This document shows positions 1 through 4,601 of a stretch of DNA of 6,453 bases, piece by piece (position 1 is the first letter of the stretch; every line of letters starts with the position of its first letter). The notes under the pieces are model-generated. The model searched no databases. It was not told the origin of the DNA and worked only from the letters and a program-made list of their open reading frames with translations. Both the position numbers and the translations under genes were made by a program. This DNA is from JBMNOU01 sp050943215 (GTDB taxonomy: Bacteria; Bacillota; Clostridia; Christensenellales; SZUA-584): positions 1-6,453 of the forward strand of contig JBMNOU010000086.1 in assembly GCA_050943215.1 (NCBI GenBank). Direction: 5' to 3'.

Positions 1-70
1 CACTTTATTGGTTATTATATGTCGATTTTAATCGTTTTTTGGCATGTCAAGTCGGATAGCAAGATATAAA

Positions 71-100
71 GAAGGAAAAGCAAGTAACTATATCGAAGTT
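71..100 (+). promoter_or_regulatory. SigH-like promoter of spoVG
   Basis: The -35 element GAAGGAAAA (71-79) matches the SigH consensus RNAGGAWWW at all nine positions. After a 12-nt spacer (80-91) comes the -10 element ATCGAAGTT (92-100), which matches RNNGAATWW except for one G in place of T. Transcription would start near 105-108 and give a leader of roughly 35 nt before the spoVG start codon. spoVG of Bacillus subtilis is a classic SigH-dependent gene, so location and motif agree. The match is visible in the sequence; use by SigH is inferred. Confidence 0.6.
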
Positions 101-126
101 AAAAAAACATATCGTATTTCTTATTT

Positions 127-133
127 AGGAGGA
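127..133 (+). promoter_or_regulatory. spoVG ribosome binding site
   Basis: AGGAGGA lies six nucleotides before ATG 140. This is a near-perfect Shine-Dalgarno sequence and fixes the start at 140 rather than the in-frame ATG at 44, which has no purine-rich site before it. Confidence 0.9.
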
Positions 134-139
134 TTTCTT

Positions 140-424
140 ATGGATATCACGGACATTCGTATCAGAAGAATTGAAACTATTGGTAAACTTAAAGCTGTAG
201 TGTCTGTGACTTTCGATGACATGTTTGCAATCCACGACATGAAAATCATTGAAGGACAAAACGGCTATTTTATCGCGATGCCGTCAAGAAGAACATCCAA
301 CGGAGAGTATAAGGATATCGCACATCCTATAAACTCTGAAGCGCGTGCACTGATTCAAACCGCCATACTCGAAAAGTTTGAAAGTTTGCCGGACGACGAA
401 GGATACGCTTCTTTTCAGATGTAG
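140..424 (+). CDS. spoVG: SpoVG family regulatory protein
   Basis: Encodes 94 residues, the usual SpoVG length of about 85-100. The protein opens with MDITDIRIRR, as the family does, and carries the conserved core TFDDMFAIHDMKIIEG (residues 24-39), then GYFIAMPSRR (42-51) and YKDIAHPINSEAR (57-69). The C-terminal tail is short and acidic (PDDEG). SpoVG is a small cytoplasmic nucleic-acid-binding protein; in Firmicutes it affects septation during sporulation and, in pathogens, global expression. Non-sporulating bacteria also carry it, so it does not prove sporulation. The same frame extends back to an ATG at 44, but those 32 residues do not resemble the family and lack a ribosome binding site. 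The gene is monocistronic here: the next gene downstream is convergent. A SigH-like promoter precedes it. Identification is secure. Confidence 0.97.
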   Translation: MDITDIRIRRIETIGKLKAVVSVTFDDMFAIHDMKIIEGQNGYFIAMPSRRTSNGEYKDIAHPINSEARALIQTAILEKFESLPDDEGYASFQM

Positions 425-449
425 TACTGTAAAAAAACAAGGCTTTCTT

Positions 450-468
450 CCCGCAACATAAAAACGGG
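450..468. terminator. Possible bidirectional terminator between spoVG and yacL
   Basis: In the 66-bp convergent gap, CCCG (450-453) can pair with CGGG (465-468) around an 11-nt A-rich loop. On the minus strand a run of seven T (complement of 431-437) follows, but 12 nt beyond the stem. On the plus strand only a weak TATTTGTGTT tract follows. The stem is short, so this is a weak candidate resting mainly on the need to end two converging transcripts. Confidence 0.3.
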
Positions 469-490
469 CTATTTGTGTTGAAGGCAATAA

Positions 491-1582
491 TCATTTCATT
501 TTTGTAAATATCATTCTTCCCGCAGCAGTCTGAATAACACTGGTTACAATCACCAAAACTGGTTTGTTCTGCTCGTTCCTGCCGCCCTCTACAACAATCA
601 TTGTACCGTCATCAAGATATGCAACGCCTTGCCCAGGTTCCTTACCTTCTTTGACCACGGTCACTTTCATCTCTTCACCGGGAAGCACAACGGGTTTTAA
701 TGCATTGGCCAGCTCATTGATGTTTAGTACCTGAACATTTTTGACAGCTGCGACTTTATTCAAATTATAGTCGTTGGTAACGACGATGCCATCCATATCT
801 TTGGCCAGATAAAGGAGTTTTGAATCGACTTCTGTTGCTTCGTCAATTTCCGCATGAACAACCTTGACAGGCAAATTAAGTTCGGTCTGTATGCGCTTTA
901 ACACATCAAGACCTCTTCTACCCCTGTTTCTTTTGAGGTCATCCGAAGAGTCTGCAATATGCCTTAGCTCATCGAGAACAAATTCAGGTATGATAAGCGC
1001 CCCTTCAATCACTCCTGTATTGCAAATATCAAATATGCGACCATCAATAATCACGCTGGTGTCAAGCAGCTTTGGCCGGGCAAAAGATAAGTCTTTTGTT
1101 TTATCGATATCTTTATGTCTTTTAAAAAAACCGGTTTCAAGGAACTCCGGCTTGTGCCGGATCAATATTGATATACCAAGATATGAACAAATAATATATA
1201 TGATGACGTTTACAACACCAGCAATCCAATCAATCAGAATGCTTTTGATAAGAACCGATAAAAGATATGCCACCACTAGGCCGAGGATAAGTCCGATAGC
1301 CGCGGGAATGACAATGTTTGCAGGAAGCTTAGCAATTCGCTTTTCAGCCTTATCGGCCGATTTAAAAATAAACGATACAATAGGCTTTGATACAAATAAA
1401 AATATAATACCGGATATAATGCCTGAACAGGCGAATACTGTGAAACTTAACCACTCAGCCCACATTCTATATACGTCTATAATGTTTATTTTTTTAAGCA
1501 GTTCAAATATAAGCGCTACTAGACCCGGGCCGACGAACAATCCCATCAATGTAATAAAAAACCTAGCAATATTCCTGCCCAT
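491..1582 (-). CDS. yacL: YacL-type membrane protein with PIN and TRAM domains
   Basis: Encodes 363 residues, close to B. subtilis YacL. The N-terminal third has about four membrane segments (roughly 8-30, 44-67, 90-112 and 117-142). A PIN-type nuclease domain follows (about 170-292), with acidic residues expected of the active site: D174 in KLLDTSVIIDGR, D204/E205 in PEFVLDEL, D253 in EVDSKLL and D271 in VTNDYN. The last 60 residues (about 301-363) form a TRAM-like nucleic-acid-binding domain, with GQGVAYLDDGTMIVVEGG as its core. PIN domains are metal-dependent ribonucleases, so this is probably a membrane-tethered RNase; its substrate is not known to me. The start ATG is preceded four nucleotides away by GAGGTG (1587-1592, minus strand). 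The gene lies 24 nt after carD and is probably cotranscribed. The ispD gene that often follows this pair is absent, because spoVG converges instead. Confidence 0.92.
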   Translation of the reverse strand: MGRNIARFFITLMGLFVGPGLVALIFELLKKINIIDVYRMWAEWLSFTVFACSGIISGIIFLFVSKPIVSFIFKSADKAEKRIAKLPANIVIPAAIGLILGLVVAYLLSVLIKSILIDWIAGVVNVIIYIICSYLGISILIRHKPEFLETGFFKRHKDIDKTKDLSFARPKLLDTSVIIDGRIFDICNTGVIEGALIIPEFVLDELRHIADSSDDLKRNRGRRGLDVLKRIQTELNLPVKVVHAEIDEATEVDSKLLYLAKDMDGIVVTNDYNLNKVAAVKNVQVLNINELANALKPVVLPGEEMKVTVVKEGKEPGQGVAYLDDGTMIVVEGGRNEQNKPVLVIVTSVIQTAAGRMIFTKMK

Positions 1583-1606
1583 TATTCACCTCGCAAAGTC
1601 TATGAA

Positions 1607-2083
1607 TTATATCATTTGCGTTATAATATTTTTTATTTCTTCATCCTTCTTGTTGCTGGCAAGCGCAAGCTCTGAAACGAGAATCTGCATAGACGTTCCA
1701 AGCATCTTTTTCTCGCTAGAAGAGAGGCTTTTTCTGGTTTCGCGTTTTAACAGGCTTTTTATGACTGTTGCAATTTCATAAACATTGCCGGATCTCATCT
1801 TTTCAAGATTTTCACGGTTCCGGCGGTTCCAATTTGAGGATTCTTCAATATCGGAGATGTCTTTAAACGATTCGATCACACGATTATATTCATCACGCGA
1901 TATGATTTTTCGCAACCCTGCTTTTTCAGCATTTTCAACAGGAACATTGACCTTAATATCTCCTTCGGAGAACTTTAGAACATAATAGCTTCTTTTTTCC
2001 TCTAAAAAAATCTTTTCTTCAATGGATTCAATATATCCTGCACCGTGCATCGGATATGAAATTTTATCACCTTCTTTAAACAT
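1607..2083 (-). CDS. carD: CarD/CdnL family RNA polymerase-binding transcription factor
   Basis: Encodes 158 residues. The N-terminal RNA-polymerase-interacting domain (about 1-60) opens with FKEGDKISYPMHGAGYIESI, the hallmark of the CarD/CdnL/TRCF family. The helical C-terminal domain (about 63-158) has WNRRNRENLEKMRSGN (85-100) and LSSSEKKML (120-128). The Trp at 85 sits where family members place the residue that wedges into DNA beside the -10 element. CarD proteins bind the RNA polymerase beta subunit and stabilise open promoter complexes, so the likely role is global tuning of initiation. I chose ATG 2083: an upstream in-frame TTG (2084-2086) lies only about 3 nt from the GGAGGAGG site, whereas the ATG has a normal 6-nt spacing. 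First gene of an operon with yacL, with its own strong promoter. Length and domain order are normal. Confidence 0.94.
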   Translation of the reverse strand: MFKEGDKISYPMHGAGYIESIEEKIFLEEKRSYYVLKFSEGDIKVNVPVENAEKAGLRKIISRDEYNRVIESFKDISDIEESSNWNRRNRENLEKMRSGNVYEIATVIKSLLKRETRKSLSSSEKKMLGTSMQILVSELALASNKKDEEIKNIITQMI

Positions 2084-2089
2084 CAAATG

Positions 2090-2099
2090 CCTCCTCCTT
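2090..2099 (-). promoter_or_regulatory. carD ribosome binding site
   Basis: On the minus strand this reads AAGGAGGAGG, ending six nucleotides before ATG 2083. It contains two overlapping AGGAGG-like registers and is among the strongest sites in the window. It decides for the ATG over the adjacent TTG. Confidence 0.85.
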
Positions 2100-2103
2100 C
2101 TAT

Positions 2104-2132
2104 ATGATATAGCACAAGAAGGCCTTTGTCAA
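2104..2132 (-). promoter_or_regulatory. Sigma-A type promoter of the carD-yacL operon
   Basis: On the minus strand a perfect TTGACA (-35, positions 2132-2127) is followed by a 17-nt spacer and TATCAT (-10, positions 2109-2104), one mismatch from TATAAT. Transcription should begin near 2097-2098, at the edge of the ribosome binding site, giving a leader of only about 15 nt. A TATATC at a 15-nt spacing, with TG one base before it, is an alternative -10. Confidence 0.75.
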
Positions 2133-2168
2133 ATAGGGGCATAGATTAGTACGGCTTGAATGTGTTTG

Positions 2169-2185
2169 AAAGCAGTCATAGCTTT
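2169..2185. repeat. Small inverted repeat in the carD/SOD intergenic region
   Basis: AAAGC (2169-2173) and GCTTT (2181-2185) are perfect inverted copies around a 7-nt centre. The repeat is in the 202-bp divergent gap, upstream of both genes. It is short and could be chance; otherwise I see only promoter-like A/T-rich sequence in this gap. Confidence 0.25.
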
Positions 2186-2249
2186 AGTAAATCGGATTAT
2201 TTTGATTTCACAAGCCAAAGAGAATCCGCATATTAATATATGAGACTTT

Positions 2250-2264
2250 TTATAACAATTAAAT
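2250..2264 (+). promoter_or_regulatory. PerR-box-like palindrome upstream of the SOD gene
   Basis: TTATAACAATTAAAT matches the PerR operator consensus TTATAATNATTATAA at 11 of 14 specified positions (mismatches at 7, 13 and 15). It lies 21 nt before the start codon and overlaps the TATAAC (2251-2256) that is the best -10 candidate, although I find no good -35 for it. PerR represses peroxide-stress genes in Firmicutes. The A/T-rich context makes chance matches likely. Confidence 0.35.
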
Positions 2265-2271
2265 GTAGCAT

Positions 2272-2278
2272 AAAGGAG
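2272..2278 (+). promoter_or_regulatory. SOD gene ribosome binding site
   Basis: AAAGGAG lies seven nucleotides before ATG 2286, which supports this start and hence the absence of an N-terminal signal peptide. Confidence 0.85.
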
Positions 2279-2285
2279 TTTAAAA

Positions 2286-2732
2286 ATGAACAATCGCTAT
2301 TATTATTTATCAGCTGCCGCCGTAATACGAGGGGATTCCATTGCTCCTCGCCTTAATGGCAACGTATGGTTTTATGACACCCCGGAAGGGGTCCGGGTAG
2401 ATGCCCAGATCTACTGCCTGCCGCCAAACGAAACGGGTTTTTATGGCTTTCATATTCATACGGAAGGTAATTGTGCCGGAACGGATTTTTCGGCTGCCCA
2501 AGGGCATTACAATCCGGAAAATACGGAGCACCCGATGCATGCGGGCGACTTTCCGATGCTTCTTGCGACCGATACAAAAAACGCCTGGCTTTCATTTATT
2601 ACGACACGCTTTACCGTTCGGGATATCATCGGCCGTTCGGTGATTATCCATGAAGGCCGTGACGACTATGCAACCCAGCCGGCCGGAGATTCAGGAAGGC
2701 GTATCGGCTGCGGTATTATTTACTCCATTTAG
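2286..2732 (+). CDS. Cu/Zn superoxide dismutase family protein, no signal peptide
   Basis: Encodes 148 residues, matching a single SOD_Cu domain. The signature GFHIHTEGNC (54-63) and GHYNPENTEHPMHAGD (73-88) are clear. By alignment with human SOD1, copper ligands are H56, H58, H74 and H122; zinc ligands are H74, H82, H85 and D88; C63 and C142 are the disulfide pair; and R139 is the active-site arginine that guides superoxide. All are present, so an active enzyme converting superoxide to peroxide and oxygen is plausible. The loop between the second and third zinc histidines is short (HPMH), as in some short Firmicute homologues. Most bacterial Cu/Zn SODs are exported or lipoproteins, but this start (MNNRYYYLSA) offers no signal peptide or lipobox, so the protein should be cytoplasmic. 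It seems to stand alone, divergent from carD. Whether it is copper-loaded in a likely anaerobe is unknown. Confidence 0.9.
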   Translation: MNNRYYYLSAAAVIRGDSIAPRLNGNVWFYDTPEGVRVDAQIYCLPPNETGFYGFHIHTEGNCAGTDFSAAQGHYNPENTEHPMHAGDFPMLLATDTKNAWLSFITTRFTVRDIIGRSVIIHEGRDDYATQPAGDSGRRIGCGIIYSI

Positions 2733-2762
2733 GGTTGTTTACCTAGAATACATCGTTTTTCT

Positions 2763-2790
2763 GCCAGGCTATCTGTATGGCCCTTCTTTT
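2763..2790 (+). terminator. Weak candidate terminator after the SOD gene
   Basis: GCCA (2763-2766) can pair with TGGC (2778-2781) around an 11-nt loop, followed closely by CCTTCTTTT (2782-2790). The T-rich tail is suitable but the stem has only four pairs, so termination here is tentative. Confidence 0.3.
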
Positions 2791-2799
2791 AATAATATT

Positions 2800-2817
2800 T
2801 TAATACATTCGTATTAA
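2800..2817. repeat. Perfect 7-bp inverted repeat upstream of the FHA operon
   Basis: TTAATAC (2800-2806) and GTATTAA (2811-2817) are exact inverted copies around ATTC. The repeat lies in the 173-bp gap between the SOD gene and the FHA gene. No T-run follows it on the plus strand, so it looks more like an operator than a terminator. It does not fit the Firmicute LexA core GAAC-N4-GTTC, having ATAC-N4-GTAT instead. Confidence 0.45.
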
Positions 2818-2851
2818 CGTGTCATAGATATTTATATGGACATTCATCAAC

Positions 2852-2886
2852 TTGTAGGGTTAACTTTTCAGAAAATATGATACAAT
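2852..2886 (+). promoter_or_regulatory. Probable promoter of the FHA-ftsW-PBP-uvrC operon
   Basis: Two overlapping arrangements are possible. TACAAT (2881-2886) is one base from the -10 consensus and has TTAACT (2860-2865) at a short 15-nt spacing. TATGAT (2876-2881) is also one base from consensus and has TTGTAG (2852-2857) 18 nt upstream. Neither -35 is strong. Either would give a very short leader before the GAGGTG ribosome binding site at 2895-2900. A promoter is expected here because the upstream gene is unrelated and 173 bp away. Confidence 0.45.
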
Positions 2887-2905
2887 TATATAGCGAGGTG
2901 ATTTT

Positions 2906-3349
2906 ATGGCTGTATACGAGGCAACGGCTCTCGCTATGAGATATTGGTTTTTAATCGCAGCAATCATTGTTCTGCTTGGTGTGACGGGCATATCGGTAAA
3001 GGAATACCGGGAGAAAAGATTTGTATTAGGCGTTGCACAAAGTAGTATTGGATACTTAACCATTATTTCCGGGCCGGAAGATATCTTAAATGAAAAGATA
3101 CAGCTGATGCATCAAAATACGATAGGACGGTCGAAAAGCGTCGATATTGTGTTGCGTGATTCGAGCATATACAAGGCACATTCTCAAATATATAGGGCTG
3201 AAAGCGGTGCGGTTTATGTCAATAGGCTGGGCAGAGGCGGGGTTAGTGTAAATGGTACGGGCATTGGAAACATAATGCAGGTATTTGACCAGGATATCAT
3301 TTGTTTCGGCAATATTGTCACGAAACTGCATTTGAAAGAGGTTGAGTAG
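2906..3349 (+). CDS. Membrane-anchored FHA domain protein of the cell-wall operon
   Basis: Encodes 147 residues. One membrane segment (about 13-32, YWFLIAAIIVLLGVTGIS) is followed by a basic stretch (KEYREKR) and a cytoplasmic FHA domain (about 50-145). The FHA signature is visible as TIGRSKSVDIVLRD (72-85), H92, and VNG (115-117). FHA domains bind phosphothreonine peptides and link Ser/Thr kinase signalling to partner proteins. Here the Arg of GRS (R75) is kept. The Ser of the usual SxxH is Tyr (Y89-K-A-H92), and the usual NGT-type loop reads GRGGV (109-113), so ligand binding may be altered or lost. Start ATG follows GAGGTG by five nucleotides. First gene of the operon, ending one base before the ftsW-family start, so a role as adaptor for the glycosyltransferase/PBP pair is likely. 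No Ser/Thr kinase gene is in the window. Confidence 0.88.
   Translation: MAVYEATALAMRYWFLIAAIIVLLGVTGISVKEYREKRFVLGVAQSSIGYLTIISGPEDILNEKIQLMHQNTIGRSKSVDIVLRDSSIYKAHSQIYRAESGAVYVNRLGRGGVSVNGTGIGNIMQVFDQDIICFGNIVTKLHLKEVE
3335..3341 (+). promoter_or_regulatory. Ribosome binding site that sets the ftsW-family start
   Basis: AAAGAGG ends nine nucleotides before ATG 3351, inside the end of the FHA gene. An in-frame TTG at 3342 directly abuts it and so cannot be the start, which favours ATG 3351. Confidence 0.75.
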
Positions 3350-3350
3350 T

Positions 3351-4601
3351 ATGGTGCTGGAAAGAAGGGGAGCGGGTGCGCTTCTTGTGTTTGCGATATT
3401 GTTTATGCTTTCGGCTTTCTCTCTTTTGGCTTTCAGGGGCGATAGCTTTGATCCGGGAATCATCGCATTAGGACTGGGGGCCACGCTTCTTGTGCTAATA
3501 GCCTACAATCTTGCGGCAATCATATTTAGGCATATAGATAGGATTACGCTCGTTATATGTTTTTTTCTGACAAGCATCGGGCTTGTTATGTTGGCGAGGC
3601 TTAATATAGAGACCGCATTAAGACAGCTGATATGGCTGGCGATCGGATGCTTATTGTTATTTGTCACGGTAATCATCATAAAACGTATCATCGATTTCGG
3701 CAGACTAAACTACGTGTTTATGGCAGTATCTTTCGGCCTTCTACTATTCGCCTATCTGTTTGGCAACACCGTGGGCGGTGCGAGGAACTGGGTTAGCTTA
3801 GGACCGGTAACGTTTCAACCGAGTGAGATCTCAAAGGTGCTGTTTATCATTGTTTCTGCATATTATTTTGCTGAAAGGCGGCAGCGTATTTCATCTGCCG
3901 TGTATGCGGCTTACACCGGGATGTGCATTGTTCTGCTGGTGCTTTCAAACGACCTTGGCGGGGCCCTGCTTTTTGCGGGGACGTTCCTTATCATGTTTTT
4001 CACGGGTACCGGGAGGACATTATTGACATTCGCAGGGATCGGCGTGGCCGGTGCGGGCGCGGTTGCAAGCTATTACGTGATTCCACATGTCAAAGCGCGG
4101 GTAGAGATATGGCAGGATCCTTGGATATACTATAATACACAGGGCTATCAGATCGTCCAAGGACTGATGGCGATCGCGGCGGGAGGCGCTTTTGGCACAG
4201 GGCTAGGGCTAGGGTATCCCGAAGTTATACCAGTTAATGCCAGTGATTTTATTTTTGCGGCGATCTGCGAGGAGTTTGGTATTATATTCGGTATTATCAC
4301 GATACTTTTATATCTCGTGTTTATCATCAGAGGAATGATCATCGCGATGAACGCTAGCGCTTGCTTTGACGCGCTACTTGTGTTTGGCGCAACATGCATG
4401 CTGTCGCTGCAATCGTTTATTATCATTGGAGGCGTGATCAAATTGATTCCGCTGACAGGTATTACACTGCCTTTTATCAGTGCCGGAGGCAGCTCGCTGA
4501 TTGCATGCTTCACTCTTGTAGGTATTATTGAAGGCGTAGCCGTTAAAAACGGTGAGCGTGACGAACGGAAGATCAACGAGGCCGGGGGTGAAGTACTATG
4601 A
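3351..4601 (+). CDS. SEDS family peptidoglycan glycosyltransferase (FtsW/RodA/SpoVE)
   Basis: Encodes 416 residues, normal for the family, with about ten membrane segments. The SEDS landmarks are present in order: GGARNW (142-147) then FQPSEISK (155-162) in the first extracytoplasmic loop region; SNDLGGALLF (199-208), where most members have QPDLGTA; the DFIF motif with SDFIFAAICEEFG (298-310), whose Asp is considered catalytic in RodA; and TGITLPFISAGGSS (369-382). SEDS proteins polymerise lipid II into glycan strands at the cytoplasmic membrane, working with a class B PBP; the gene directly downstream encodes such a PBP and overlaps by 4 nt. The product could serve division (FtsW), elongation (RodA) or sporulation (SpoVE); sequence alone does not decide. 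The FHA-SEDS-PBP order recalls the actinobacterial RodA-PbpA clusters. Start ATG 3351 is preferred over TTG 3342 on ribosome binding site spacing. Confidence 0.94.
   Translation: MVLERRGAGALLVFAILFMLSAFSLLAFRGDSFDPGIIALGLGATLLVLIAYNLAAIIFRHIDRITLVICFFLTSIGLVMLARLNIETALRQLIWLAIGCLLLFVTVIIIKRIIDFGRLNYVFMAVSFGLLLFAYLFGNTVGGARNWVSLGPVTFQPSEISKVLFIIVSAYYFAERRQRISSAVYAAYTGMCIVLLVLSNDLGGALLFAGTFLIMFFTGTGRTLLTFAGIGVAGAGAVASYYVIPHVKARVEIWQDPWIYYNTQGYQIVQGLMAIAAGGAFGTGLGLGYPEVIPVNASDFIFAAICEEFGIIFGIITILLYLVFIIRGMIIAMNASACFDALLVFGATCMLSLQSFIIIGGVIKLIPLTGITLPFISAGGSSLIACFTLVGIIEGVAVKNGERDERKINEAGGEVL

Noticed and set aside
39..70. Sigma-A promoter for spoVG from TTGGCA (39-44) and TATAAA (65-70)
   Set aside because: The spacing is 20 nt, too long for a normal sigma-A promoter, and the SigH-like boxes downstream fit much better.
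44..139. N-terminal extension of spoVG from ATG 44
   Set aside because: It has no ribosome binding site and no resemblance to the SpoVG N-terminus, and it would place the SigH-like promoter inside the gene. ATG 140 has an excellent site and the usual MDITDIRIRR start.
1146..1161. Inverted repeat TCCGG-N6-CCGGA
   Set aside because: It lies inside the yacL coding region, is only five base pairs long, and has no T-run, so coding constraint or chance explains it.
864..1781. Long plus-strand open frame of 305 codons
   Set aside because: It lies antisense to yacL and part of carD, both well-recognised proteins. Its translation is low-complexity Ser/Ile/Leu-rich sequence with no family resemblance, and no ribosome binding site supports it.
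2800..2817. LexA (SOS) box for the uvrC operon
   Set aside because: The Gram-positive LexA core is GAAC-N4-GTTC. This site reads ATAC-N4-GTAT, with two mismatches per half-site core, so it is kept only as an unassigned inverted repeat.
4199..4215. Tandem GGCTAG-like repeat
   Set aside because: It encodes the Gly-Leu-Gly-Leu-Gly stretch of the SEDS protein. Two short units in a glycine-rich coding stretch are not evidence of a functional repeat.
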